The notes under the pieces were generated by a model. It searched no databases, was not told the DNA's origin, and saw only the letters and a list, made by a program, of their open reading frames with translations. This document shows positions 1-7,430 of a stretch of DNA of 29,052 bases, one piece after another. Numbering within the stretch: position 1 is the first letter of the stretch; every line of letters starts with the position of its first letter. Origin of the DNA: Streptomyces aureocirculatus (lineage in GTDB: Bacteria; Actinomycetota; Actinomycetes; Streptomycetales; Streptomycetaceae). The translations under genes were made by a program, and so were the position numbers. The DNA lies in contig NZ_JOAP01000066.1 in NCBI RefSeq assembly GCF_000720475.1, positions 1-29,052 on the forward strand. Direction: 5' to 3'.

Positions 1-470
1 CCGCCCCGCCGCCCTCCCCGTACGCCACCGACCCGGCGCCCGTCCCGTCCGAGCCCCACCCCCCGTACCCGCACTCCGCAGCAGCGAACGGCACCCCGGC
101 CCCGGCCCGCGGCGGCACCCCGCCCGCCCCCCTCCCCGTCAGGGAACCCCGGGACGACCGGCCCACCCCCGCCGAAGCGGTGCCGGGCATCCGTCCCGAG
201 GACCGGCACAGCGCCATCGAGCACACCGAATCCCCGCCGGTGCCCCGCAACGGTTCCGTGCGCGGGCGGGTCGGCAGGCCGCAGCTTCCCCGGCGGCGCG
301 CCCAGGAACACCTCGCGCCCCAGTTGCGCGACCTCCGCGCCCCGCGCAAGGAGGACGACCACGTAGGCCACGACCCGGGTCTGATGGCCGCCTTCCAGCG
401 CGGTATCGGCCTCGCTCAGGCGGCCGAGCCGCACGATGCCCCGGCCGCCCGCAGCGACCGGGGCGGCTGA
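1..470 (+). CDS. cvnA: C-terminal end of conservon sensor-like histidine kinase CvnA (partial)
   Basis: The window opens inside this gene; the first complete codon is at 3 and the stop at 468-470, leaving about 155 codons. The visible part is a Pro-rich, low-complexity tail followed by a conserved C-terminal segment that includes the words QLPRRRAQEHLAPQLRD and GHDPGLMAAFQRG. These are typical of the extreme C-terminus of the large membrane sensor-like kinases that begin Streptomyces conservons. The membrane segments, sensor domain and HATPase domain would lie upstream and are not seen. The assignment is strengthened by cvnB, cvnC and cvnD following in the usual order. CvnA is thought to sit in the membrane and to scaffold or signal to CvnB-D in a eukaryotic GPCR-like arrangement. 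The spacer to cvnB (147 bp) is unusually long and holds a nonamer repeat. Confidence 0.8.
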   Translation, partial: APPPSPYATDPAPVPSEPHPPYPHSAAANGTPAPARGGTPPAPLPVREPRDDRPTPAEAVPGIRPEDRHSAIEHTESPPVPRNGSVRGRVGRPQLPRRRAQEHLAPQLRDLRAPRKEDDHVGHDPGLMAAFQRGIGLAQAAEPHDAPAARSDRGG

Positions 471-499
471 CCTCGACGCCGCCACGCACCCCTGTGCAC

Positions 500-589
500 G
501 CCGACGAGGCCGACGAGGCCGACAACGCCGACAACGCCGACAACGCCGACAACGCTGAGAACGCCGAGAACGCCGAGAACATCGATAAC
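500..589. repeat. 9-bp tandem array between cvnA and cvnB
   Basis: There are ten consecutive nonamers: GCCGACGAG twice, GCCGACAAC four times, then GCTGAGAAC, GCCGAGAAC twice and a degenerate ATCGATAAC. The array starts 30 bp after the cvnA stop and ends 28 bp before the cvnB ATG, so it would lie in the intercistronic mRNA. An open frame runs through it (Ala-Asp-Asn/Glu repeats) from GTG 494, but no Shine-Dalgarno precedes that codon, so I do not call it coding. Confidence 0.9.
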
Positions 590-617
590 CCCCCGTACTT
601 CAAGGAGTCGATCCACC

Positions 618-1052
618 ATGGCGAGCGATGCGCCGACCGGCCAGGTATCCGATCTCGACTGGCTGATGAGCGGCCTCGTGCAGCGCGTGCCGCACACCCG
701 GAGCGCCGTCCTGCTCTCCTGCGACGGACTGGTGAAGTCGGTCCACGGCCTCGACCCGGACAGCGCCGACCACATGGCGGCCCTCGCGGCGGGGCTCTAT
801 TCGCTGGGGCGCAGCGCGGGCCTGCGCTTCGGGGACGGCGGGGACGTGCGCCAAGTGGTCGTGGAACTGGACTCGACGCTCCTCTTCGTGTCCACCGCGG
901 GATCCGGCACCTGTCTCGCCGTACTCGCGGGACGCGACGCGGACGCCGCCGTGCTCGGGTACGAGATGGCGATGCTCGTGAAGAGCGTGCGGCCCTACCT
1001 GGTCACGGCGCCACGGCAGAGCGCCGCCGAGCCCGCCTCGATGAGGACCTGA
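618..1052 (+). CDS. cvnB: Roadblock/LC7-domain protein CvnB
   Basis: This 144-aa protein has the Roadblock/LC7 fold signature. It has an N-terminal helix (DWLMSGLVQRVP), a strand with the word SAVLLSCDGLV, a long helix (ADHMAALAAGLYSLGRSAG) and a strand pair around VVVELDSTLLFVSTAG. In Streptomyces conservons this small protein is the second gene and partners the downstream GTPase-like CvnD, by analogy with MglB-type Roadblock regulators. ATG 618 is preceded by AAGGAG at 602-607. It is followed two bases later by cvnC, so the genes are probably translated from one mRNA. Length and order match the family; nothing is missing. Confidence 0.93.
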   Translation: MASDAPTGQVSDLDWLMSGLVQRVPHTRSAVLLSCDGLVKSVHGLDPDSADHMAALAAGLYSLGRSAGLRFGDGGDVRQVVVELDSTLLFVSTAGSGTCLAVLAGRDADAAVLGYEMAMLVKSVRPYLVTAPRQSAAEPASMRT

Positions 1053-1054
1053 AC

Positions 1055-1426
1055 GTGGGGGCCCCGCACGACGGGCCGTGGCTCGACGACGCGGCGGGGC
1101 GGCTCATCCGCCCCTACACGGTCAGCGACGGACGCACCAGACCCACGGCGGACCTCGATCTGCTGTCGCAGGTGCGGGTGACCGGAACCGTCCCGGCCGG
1201 CTATCTGGGGCCCGAGCACTCGCTGGCGCTCGGCATGTGCGAGGCCCCCACGTCCGTCGCCGAGATCGCCGCCCAGCTCAAGCTGCCCGCGGTGGTCGCC
1301 AAGGTGATCCTCTCCGACCTCGTCGACTGCGGGGCCATCACGACCAGAGCCCCGGACTACTACCACAACCCAACTGACCGGTCCCTGTTGGAGGCAGTGC
1401 TCGATGGATTACGACGACAGCTCTGA
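1055..1426 (+). CDS. cvnC: DUF742 protein CvnC
   Basis: This 123-aa DUF742 protein is the third conservon member. Family features are the N-terminal words RLIRPYTVSDGRT (with the conserved RPY), a middle segment around PEHSLALGMC, and a winged-helix-like C-terminal half (SVAEIAAQLKLPAVVAKVILSDLVDCGAI). The GTG start at 1055 is chosen because TGAGGA at 1042-1047 gives a Shine-Dalgarno about 7 nt upstream and the protein then begins at the usual place. The reading frame is open much further upstream, but that part overlaps cvnB and shows no family similarity. The 3' end overlaps the start of cvnD by 23 bp. The role is probably signalling within the membrane-associated Cvn complex; the biochemical activity is unknown. 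Confidence 0.9.
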   Translation: MGAPHDGPWLDDAAGRLIRPYTVSDGRTRPTADLDLLSQVRVTGTVPAGYLGPEHSLALGMCEAPTSVAEIAAQLKLPAVVAKVILSDLVDCGAITTRAPDYYHNPTDRSLLEAVLDGLRRQL

Positions 1427-2003
1427 CCCCTTCCCCACCGCGCTGAAGATCCTGGTCGCGGGCGGGTTCGGGGTCGGCAAGACGACCTTCGTCGGTGCGG
1501 TGAGCGAGATCGCGCCGCTGAGCACGGAGGAGTTGCTCACGACGGTCAGCGAGGCCACCGACGACCTGTCGGGCGTGGAGAACAAGACCACGACGACCGT
1601 CGCCATGGACTTCGGCCGGATCACCCTCGACCCGGAGCACGTCCTTTACCTCTTCGGCACACCCGGGCAGGAACGCTTCTGGTTCATGTGGGACGAGCTG
1701 TCCGAGGGCGCGCTCGGCGCGGTGGTCCTCGCGGACACCCGCCGCCTGGAGGACTGCTTCGCCGCCGTCGACTTCTTCGAGCAGCGCGGCATGGGGTTCG
1801 TCGTCGCCGTCAACGAGTTCGACGGCGCCTATCGCTACGAGCCGGAGGAGGTGCGCGCGGCCATCGACCTCGACCCGGAGGTGCCCGTGGTGCGGTGCGA
1901 CGCCCGTATCTCCAGCTCGGGCGTGCAGACGCTCCTCACCCTCGTACGCCATCTGCTCGCCCACGCGCCCGCCACCCCCACGTACGGAGCCCGCACCACA
2001 TGA
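1404..2003 (+). CDS. cvnD: GTP/ATP-binding conservon protein CvnD
   Basis: This 199-aa small GTPase-like protein is the fourth conservon gene. A P-loop reads GGFGVGKTT (residues about 20-28), the G3-like element is LFGTPGQERFWFMWDE, and the G4 position has VNEFD rather than the canonical NKxD. That change is normal for this bacterial MglA/Rab-like family. A nucleotide switch is expected, with the Roadblock protein CvnB as likely partner. It starts at ATG 1404 inside cvnC, with GGAGG at 1389-1393 upstream. A GAF-domain gene follows 57 bp downstream on the same strand and probably belongs to the operon. Confidence 0.93.
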   Translation: MDYDDSSDPFPTALKILVAGGFGVGKTTFVGAVSEIAPLSTEELLTTVSEATDDLSGVENKTTTTVAMDFGRITLDPEHVLYLFGTPGQERFWFMWDELSEGALGAVVLADTRRLEDCFAAVDFFEQRGMGFVVAVNEFDGAYRYEPEEVRAAIDLDPEVPVVRCDARISSSGVQTLLTLVRHLLAHAPATPTYGARTT

Positions 2004-2060
2004 CCCCAGGAGCACGCCCATGACGGGACCACGCCCACGCCCATGCCCGGGAGTACGCCG

Positions 2061-2642
2061 ATGACGTATGAAGCGACTGGACGGCTGCTGCTCACCCCCG
2101 TCGACAAGCAGGCGCCGACGCGGGTGCGGCGGCTGCGGGAGCTGGGCCTCGGGGAGCTGTCCGAACCCGCGCTCGACGCGTTCGCCGACCGGCTCGCGCG
2201 GGTCCTCGTCGCGCCCTACGCCATGGTCAACTTCATCGGTGAGGAACAGCAGTTCTTCGCAGGCCTGCACACGCCGGAGCCCGCGGCGCCCCGCGACGAC
2301 GCGGTGGAGCCGGGCACCGCGGCCGTGGGACGGCACATGGCGCGCGAGTGCGGCTACTGCCCGCACGTGGTGGTGCGGGGCAGGGCGCTGGCCCTTCAGG
2401 ACGTGGGCGACTTCCCGAGGTTCGCGGGCAACCCGGTCGTCGACGAGCTCGGGATCCGCTCCTATCTGGGCGCGCCGCTCGTCGACCGGTCCGGCCTCGC
2501 GCTCGGCACGGTCTGCGTCGCCGATGTGCGGCCACGGCCCTGGGGCTGCGAAGGGCTCGACACCATCAAGGCGATGGCGGCCGAACTGACCGGACGGATC
2601 CAGCGGCGCGAGGACGAAGGGAACCCCCGCGCCCCGCTGTGA
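2061..2642 (+). CDS. GAF-domain protein associated with the conservon
   Basis: This 193-aa protein is nearly all one GAF domain. Visible features are LGELSEPALDAFADRLARVL, YAMVNFIGEEQQFFAG, a central CGYC pair of cysteines, and the closing words SYLGAPLVDRSGLALGTVCVAD, which are typical of free-standing actinobacterial GAF proteins. The first in-frame ATG is at 2043, but only ATG 2061 has a Shine-Dalgarno (GGGAG at 2049-2053), so 2061 is used. A GAF protein could supply a small-molecule or redox input to the Cvn complex. That is inference from position; some conservons carry a cytochrome P450 as a fifth gene instead. No output domain is attached. Confidence 0.85.
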   Translation: MTYEATGRLLLTPVDKQAPTRVRRLRELGLGELSEPALDAFADRLARVLVAPYAMVNFIGEEQQFFAGLHTPEPAAPRDDAVEPGTAAVGRHMARECGYCPHVVVRGRALALQDVGDFPRFAGNPVVDELGIRSYLGAPLVDRSGLALGTVCVADVRPRPWGCEGLDTIKAMAAELTGRIQRREDEGNPRAPL

Positions 2643-2676
2643 CGGGACCCGTCGTCCCGCGGCGTCGCAGAGGGCC

Positions 2677-2788
2677 GACTCCGTACCGTCGGGCCGTCTC
2701 AAAGGACGACTCCGTACCGTCGGGCCGTCTCAGAGGACCGACTCCGTACCGTCGGGCCGTCTCAGAGGACCGACTCCGTACCGTCGGG
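2677..2788. repeat. 31/32-bp direct repeats, four copies
   Basis: The core GACTCCGTACCGTCGGG occurs at 2677-2693, 2708-2724, 2740-2756 and 2772-2788, giving periods of 31, 32 and 32 bp. The linker CCGTCTCARAGGAC is also conserved. The last copy encodes the C-terminal residues of the minus-strand DUF2264 protein (PDGTESVL then stop); the other three lie beyond the stop, in the convergent spacer next to the GAF gene. The spacing is too regular and the inter-core sequence too uniform for a CRISPR, because there are no unique spacers. Confidence 0.92.
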
Positions 2789-4726
2789 GAAGGTGATCCG
2801 CACCGCCCCGCCCTGCACGGTGCAGCCGATTCCCCGCCGCAGGGCCCCCGGACGCACCTCGTCCCGGGTGAGCGCGACCAGGGTGACGTGGAGGCTCGCG
2901 CCGCCGGGGTGGTCGGACGCCAGGAGATACGGCGTGGCCGAGTGCGGGCCGAAGGCATTGGCCTCGACCTCGCGGACCACGTCGCCCGCGGCGTCGCCCC
3001 AGTTGTGCAGCGCCACGACCGCGCTGGTCAGCCCCGCATCCGTACGCGCGAGGGCCCAGCCGGGGCCGCGCTCGACCCGCGGCGGTGTCCCGTCCGCCAC
3101 GGCGTACCCGCCCTCCCGGACCGCCGCGCCCCCTGGCGCCCGCACCCGGTGCACGCGGATCTCCCACGGGCCGTACAGCGTGCTGGTGGTGTGGATGGGG
3201 TACGTGTCGCCTTTGGTGCCGGTGCCGGTGCCGGTGCCGGTGCCGACGCCGACGCCGATGCCGATGCCGATGCCGGGGAAGCATGCGTCGTGGCGGGAGG
3301 ACGCCGTGCGTCCCGCGCAGGTCAGGGGGTGGATGCGGCGGCGGCGTGAGGCGGTGCCGTCCGGGGTGAGCAGCGCCAGGTGGTTGTCCGTGGCCCGGTC
3401 CCAGGCACGCGGGGCCGTCTCCGGGGCGGTCGCGGTGGAGTAGGCGAACTTGGCGTAGTGCGGATCGTCGGTGGCCGGTCCCTCGTCGTCGGTCCGGGGG
3501 TTGTGGTCGCTGCCGTGGTTGACGAGGCGGACGATGCCGTCGTGGCGGGTGCCGTGCAGCAGCCAGCCGGGGTGGGGGAGCGTCGTGTACTGGTCGGACT
3601 CCTCGACGGGGAGCGGGAGTTCGCGGTCCGTCCACACCGGGTGGTCGGCGGGCAGCAGAAGCCCCAGAAAACCCTTGCTCGCCCAGTACGGCGACGCGGG
3701 GCCCGAATAGGCCTGGGTCGACGGCAGGTGGGTGCCGTACCAGCCGAGCGGCAGCAGCCCGCGCTCGTCGGGGACGCCGCGCTCCACGAAGTGCCGGGCC
3801 GTCCCGGAGGCGAGGCGGCGGGTGAGTCCCGGCGCGAGCGGCGAGCAGTCCGTGAGGGCTCCCAGCCACACCGGCGCGGTGACGGCGAAGCGGTAGGTGA
3901 GGGAGCGGCCCTGGTGCACCGGCGCGCCGTCGGCGCCGAAGAAGTGCGGGTAGGTGCCGAGGAACTCGGCCAGGCGCCCCCGGTAGACCTCGCCGCGGCC
4001 GCCGTCGCCGTCCGGGCCCGCCATGCGCGCCCAGAGCAGCGGGTACAGATGCAGGGCCCAGCCGACGTAGTAGTCGTAGTTGCGGCCGTCGCCGTCGCTG
4101 TACCAGCCGTCGCCGCGGTACCAGTCCTCGATGCGGTCCAGGCCCCCCTCGATGTCGGCCCGCCGGTGCGGTGCGCCCACGGAGGCGAGGAACTGCTCCG
4201 CCACCACCTGGAAGAGGCGCCAGTTGTTGCCCCAGGTGCGGGCGCCGACGAAGCCGGACAGCCAGTCGACGACGCGTTCGCGCACCCCGGTGTCGAGCCG
4301 GTCCCAGATCCACGGCCTGGTCTCGTGCAGGCCGATCGCCACGGACGCCGCCTCCACCATCTGCTGCGAGCAGTCGGTGAGTTCGGGCCAGGCCTCGCCG
4401 TCCGCGCGGCCCCGGCCCCGGTCCGTGCCCGCCGCGATGCCCTGCGCGTACCGTGCCACCAGGCCTTGATCGACGGCGCCGCCCGCGCCCGCGATGCGGA
4501 AGGAGGCCAGCAGGAAGGACCGGGCGAAGCCCTCGAGGCCGTCCGAGACGACCCCCGAGCAGCTTCCGCGCCCCGGCAGTCGGTACTGCGCGAACCGCGG
4601 TGTCGCGTACGGGACCAACGCCTCCAACTGCCGGTCGGCGAGCACCTCCCAGTGCGCCCGGGTCCAACCGGTCAGGGGTGAGCGGACGCGGTCGGCGGGC
4701 GGGAGCGCGAGGTGGGGCGCGGTCAT
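2762..4726 (-). CDS. DUF2264 family protein (probable glycoside hydrolase-like)
   Basis: This 654-aa protein has the DUF2264 architecture. An alpha/alpha-barrel-like N-terminal half carries the words LTGWTRAHWEVLADRQLEAL, NNWRLFQVVAEQFL, DWYRGDGWYSDGDGRNYDYY and PYWASKGFLGLLLPADHP, followed by a beta-rich C-terminal domain. From memory, related proteins include GH154-type exo-glucuronidases, so a role in carbohydrate breakdown is plausible but unproven. No signal peptide is evident. ATG 4726 is used because GAGGA lies about 8 nt upstream; an open extension to 4903 has no such support and would run through the promoter region. Residues about 485-504 are an alternating Gly-Ile/Gly-Val/Gly-Thr tract encoded by a hexanucleotide repeat. 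The gene is divergent from the Gfo/Idh gene, and the shared spacer contains a LacI-type operator. Confidence 0.85.
   Translation of the reverse strand: MTAPHLALPPADRVRSPLTGWTRAHWEVLADRQLEALVPYATPRFAQYRLPGRGSCSGVVSDGLEGFARSFLLASFRIAGAGGAVDQGLVARYAQGIAAGTDRGRGRADGEAWPELTDCSQQMVEAASVAIGLHETRPWIWDRLDTGVRERVVDWLSGFVGARTWGNNWRLFQVVAEQFLASVGAPHRRADIEGGLDRIEDWYRGDGWYSDGDGRNYDYYVGWALHLYPLLWARMAGPDGDGGRGEVYRGRLAEFLGTYPHFFGADGAPVHQGRSLTYRFAVTAPVWLGALTDCSPLAPGLTRRLASGTARHFVERGVPDERGLLPLGWYGTHLPSTQAYSGPASPYWASKGFLGLLLPADHPVWTDRELPLPVEESDQYTTLPHPGWLLHGTRHDGIVRLVNHGSDHNPRTDDEGPATDDPHYAKFAYSTATAPETAPRAWDRATDNHLALLTPDGTASRRRRIHPLTCAGRTASSRHDACFPGIGIGIGVGVGTGTGTGTGTKGDTYPIHTTSTLYGPWEIRVHRVRAPGGAAVREGGYAVADGTPPRVERGPGWALARTDAGLTSAVVALHNWGDAAGDVVREVEANAFGPHSATPYLLASDHPGGASLHVTLVALTRDEVRPGALRRGIGCTVQGGAVRITFPDGTESVL
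3215..3274. repeat. Hexanucleotide microsatellite inside the DUF2264 gene
   Basis: There are ten uninterrupted 6-bp units: GGTGCC five times, GACGCC twice, GATGCC three times. Read on the minus strand they encode (Gly-Ile)3(Gly-Val)2(Gly-Thr)5. The unit length keeps the frame, so copy-number changes would lengthen or shorten the protein without breaking it. The tract sits in the C-terminal beta-domain region. Confidence 0.95.
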
Positions 4727-4853
4727 CGCGGTGGTCCTCGGGTCGGTGGGTGATACGCCGTGGACAGCAAGCGTGTACTGCGGCGAGGCTGTGCACCAGA
4801 GGCTGTCCGGAAGGAAGCGCAAGGGGGTGGCCACAACGCTTCGCTGAATCCGC

Positions 4854-4867
4854 AGAAATCGCTTTCT
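4854..4867. promoter_or_regulatory. LacI-family-type operator in the DUF2264 / Gfo-Idh divergent spacer
   Basis: The site AGAAATCGCTTTCT matches 13 of 14 bases of the perfect palindrome AGAAAGCGCTTTCT found at 9959-9972. With flanking C and G it is a 16-bp dyad with one mismatched pair. It lies 38 bp before the Gfo/Idh start and 127 bp before the DUF2264 start. A weak -10-like AACGCT (4835-4840) stands 13 nt upstream, the same spacing as at the other two operators, but I see no convincing -35. The regulator is not in the window. Confidence 0.7.
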
Positions 4868-4905
4868 GTCTTGTTCCCGCCGACCTCCGCACAGGAAAGG
4901 CACCC

Positions 4906-6090
4906 ATGACCGACCTCCGTCTCGGCGTACTCGGCTACGGCCTGCGTGGCTCGCTGGCCCGCACCGCGCACCGGCCCGGCGCGGGCTCCCGCGTCACCGC
5001 CCTCGCCGACCCCGACCCCGTAGCCCGCACCGCGGCCGCCAGGGACTTCCCCGAAGCCCGGATATCCGCCGACCACCGCAAAGTGTCCGAGGACCCCGAC
5101 GTCGACGCCCTCGTCCTCCTGACCCCCGACCACACCCACGCCGAACTCGCCTGCGAGGCGCTGCGCGGGGGCAAGCCCGTGTTCGTGGAGAAGCCCCTCG
5201 CCATCGACATCGAGTCCTGCGACGCCATCCTGCGTGCCGCGTACGAGAGCGGCACCCGCCTCTACGTGGGGCACAACATGCGCCACATGCCGGTCGTCCG
5301 CCTGATGCGGGACATCGTCGCGCGCGGCGAGATCGGCGCCGTCAAGACGGTCTGGGTGCGCCACTTCGTCGGCTACGGCGGTGACTGGTACTTCAAGGAC
5401 TGGCACGCCGAACGGCGGTACACCACCGGCCTGTTGCTGCAGAAGGCCGCGCACGACATCGATGTGCTGCACTGGCTCGCGGACGGCTACACCCGTCAGG
5501 TGCAGGCGCTCGGCGACCTCATGGTCTACGGGGACAACCCGCACCGCCGCGCGCCCGGCGAGCCCAAGGCCGACGACTGGTACACCGAGGACGGCCACTG
5601 GCCGCCCGCCAGCCAGCGCGCCCTCAACCCCGTCATCGACATCGAGGACGTGTCCCTGGTCAACATGCGCCTGGACAACGGGGTCCTCGCGGCCTACCAG
5701 CAGTGCCACTTCACGCCCGACTACTGGCGCAACTACACCGTCATCGGCGACGCGGGCCGCCTGGAGAACTTCGGCGACGGCCCCGGCGGCGTGGTGCGGG
5801 TCTGGAACACCCGGCGTTCGGTGCACCGCGCCACCGGTGACGCCGAGTACGCGGTGCCCGACGTGCCGGACGACGACGAGCACGGCGGCGCGGATCCGCT
5901 GCTCATCACGGAGTTCGTGCGCTTCGCGCGGGACGGCGGAGCCACCGACACCTCGCCGGTGGCCGCGCGCATGGCCGTCGCGGCCGGCGTACGGGCCACA
6001 CAGTCGCTGCGCGACGGCGGTACGCCCCGCGAGGTCCCGGAACTCGACCAGGAACTCGTCGCCTACTTCGCTCGGGGCCAGGTCCGCTAG
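4906..6090 (+). CDS. Gfo/Idh/MocA family NAD(P)-dependent oxidoreductase
   Basis: This 394-aa protein has an N-terminal Rossmann fold (GVLGYGLRGS, residues 7-16; cofactor acidic end around ALADPDP). The family hallmark EKPLAI is at residues 95-100, with Lys96 in the catalytic position. The C-terminal substrate domain includes HDIDVLHWLADG. Members oxidise or reduce sugars, inositols and sugar acids, often at C3; the substrate here cannot be read. ATG 4906 has AGGAAAGG at 4893-4900. The gene is divergent from the DUF2264 gene and has a LacI-type operator 38 bp upstream, so induction by a sugar is likely. A ThuA/sugar-dehydrogenase gene nearby has the same operator. A GC hairpin at 6108-6134 follows the stop. 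Confidence 0.92.
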   Translation: MTDLRLGVLGYGLRGSLARTAHRPGAGSRVTALADPDPVARTAAARDFPEARISADHRKVSEDPDVDALVLLTPDHTHAELACEALRGGKPVFVEKPLAIDIESCDAILRAAYESGTRLYVGHNMRHMPVVRLMRDIVARGEIGAVKTVWVRHFVGYGGDWYFKDWHAERRYTTGLLLQKAAHDIDVLHWLADGYTRQVQALGDLMVYGDNPHRRAPGEPKADDWYTEDGHWPPASQRALNPVIDIEDVSLVNMRLDNGVLAAYQQCHFTPDYWRNYTVIGDAGRLENFGDGPGGVVRVWNTRRSVHRATGDAEYAVPDVPDDDEHGGADPLLITEFVRFARDGGATDTSPVAARMAVAAGVRATQSLRDGGTPREVPELDQELVAYFARGQVR

Positions 6091-6107
6091 GACCCGTTCG
6101 CTCCACT

Positions 6108-6134
6108 GGCGGGCCCGCGTGCGGGCGGGCCGCC
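6108..6134 (+). terminator. GC-rich hairpin after the Gfo/Idh gene
   Basis: GGCGGGCCCGC (6108-6118) pairs across a GT loop with GCGGGC (6121-6126) and, after a GGG bulge, CCGCC (6130-6134). It lies 17 bp after the stop codon. There is no U-tract, which is common for Streptomyces terminators. The remaining spacer to tdh (6135-6319) shows only a small dyad (CCGGTG/CACCGG at 6240-6256) and no clear promoter. Confidence 0.5.
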
Positions 6135-6319
6135 TGCCTCCGGAGACGACGGTCTGAAGGAAAGCTGCGACGGTGCTTAAGAAATCCTCGATGGACCGGG
6201 GGCGCGAGGTACGGAAGATTGCTGTGCGTCGGTGTGCGACCGGTGTGGGCCACCGGAACGGGACGTATGCGAGTCGTACGAGCGCCGGCGACCCCCTGAG
6301 GCACGACAGGAGCCGTCGC

Positions 6320-7348
6320 GTGAAAGCGCTGGTCAAGGAGAAAGCGGAGCCGGGTCTCCGACTGATGGAGGTACCGGAGCCGCAGATCGGCCCCGGGGAT
6401 GTGCTGATCAAGGTGCTTCGCGCCGGGATCTGCGGCACCGACCTGCACATCAGGGCCTGGGACGGCTGGGCCCAGCAGACCATCGCGGCGCCGCTCGTCG
6501 TCGGGCACGAGTTCGTCGGCGAAGTCGTCGAGACCGGCCGTGACGTCGCCGACATCAAGGCGGGCGACCTGGTCAGTGGCGAGGGCCACCTGGTCTGCGG
6601 CAAGTGCCGCAACTGTCTCGCCGGACGGCGCCATCTGTGCCGCGCCACCGTCGGCCTGGGCGTCGGCCGCGACGGAGCCTTCGCCGAGTACGTCGCACTG
6701 CCCGCATCCAACGTGTGGGTGCACCGGGTGCCGGTGGACCTGGACGTCGCCGCGATCTTCGACCCGTTCGGCAACGCCGTGCACACCGCCCTGTCCTTCC
6801 CGCTCGTCGGCGAGGACGTACTGATCACCGGCGCCGGACCCATCGGTCTGATGGCCGCCGCCGTCGCCAAGCACGCGGGCGCCCGCAACGTCGTCATCAC
6901 CGACGTCAGCGAGGAGCGCCTCCAGCTCGCCCGCAAGACCGGTGTCAGCCTCGCGCTCAACGTCGCCGAGTCGACCATCGCCGACGGCCAGCGCGCACTC
7001 GGCCTGCGCGAGGGCTTCGACGTCGGCCTGGAGATGTCCGGCAACGCGCGCGCGATGCGCGACATGGTCGCCAACATGACCCACGGCGGCAAGATCGCCA
7101 TGCTCGGCCTGCCCGCCGAGGAGTTCGCGGTCGACTGGGCGCGGATCGTCACCTCGATGATCACCATCAAGGGCATCTACGGCCGCGAGATGTTCGAGAC
7201 CTGGTACGCCATGTCGGTGCTGCTCGAAGGCGGCCTCGACCTGGCACCCGTGATCACCGGCCGGTACGGGTACCGCGACTTCCAGGAGGCCTTCGACGAC
7301 GCGGCGAGCGGCCGCGGCGGCAAGGTCATCCTCGACTGGACCGCCTGA
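6320..7348 (+). CDS. tdh: L-threonine 3-dehydrogenase
   Basis: This 342-aa zinc-dependent medium-chain dehydrogenase oxidises L-threonine to 2-amino-3-ketobutyrate with NAD. The catalytic zinc ligand Cys38 lies in GICGTDLH, followed by VGHEF (His63, Glu64). The structural zinc cysteines are Cys93, 96, 99 and 107 (CGKCRNC then HLC). The Rossmann motif GAGPIGLM starts at about residue 171. GTG 6320 is chosen because AGGAG at 6308-6312 sits 7 nt upstream and the protein then has the family length; the frame stays open to 6173 but that extension lacks similarity. The next gene is kbl, the enzyme that cleaves the unstable product, so function is well supported by context. Confidence 0.94.
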   Translation: MKALVKEKAEPGLRLMEVPEPQIGPGDVLIKVLRAGICGTDLHIRAWDGWAQQTIAAPLVVGHEFVGEVVETGRDVADIKAGDLVSGEGHLVCGKCRNCLAGRRHLCRATVGLGVGRDGAFAEYVALPASNVWVHRVPVDLDVAAIFDPFGNAVHTALSFPLVGEDVLITGAGPIGLMAAAVAKHAGARNVVITDVSEERLQLARKTGVSLALNVAESTIADGQRALGLREGFDVGLEMSGNARAMRDMVANMTHGGKIAMLGLPAEEFAVDWARIVTSMITIKGIYGREMFETWYAMSVLLEGGLDLAPVITGRYGYRDFQEAFDDAASGRGGKVILDWTA

Positions 7349-7430
7349 GCCGCCCGCGGCTCCCGCAGCCCCCGCCCCCCGCGACTCCCGCCGCTCCCGC
7401 CCGCTTCCTGAACTCCCGAAGGACTCCTCG

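Noticed and set aside
494..1054. Coding frame through the nonamer array into cvnC
   Set aside because: No Shine-Dalgarno at GTG 494, and it overlaps all of cvnB in another frame. The DUF742 homology begins only after 1055.
2677..2788. CRISPR-like array of 32-bp units
   Set aside because: No unique spacers; the whole unit repeats, and one copy is part of a gene. No cas genes are present.
2730..4907. 725-residue open frame on the minus strand overlapping the DUF2264 gene
   Set aside because: It is an Arg/Pro-rich shadow frame with no domain pattern. The DUF2264 frame has clear family motifs and a ribosome site.
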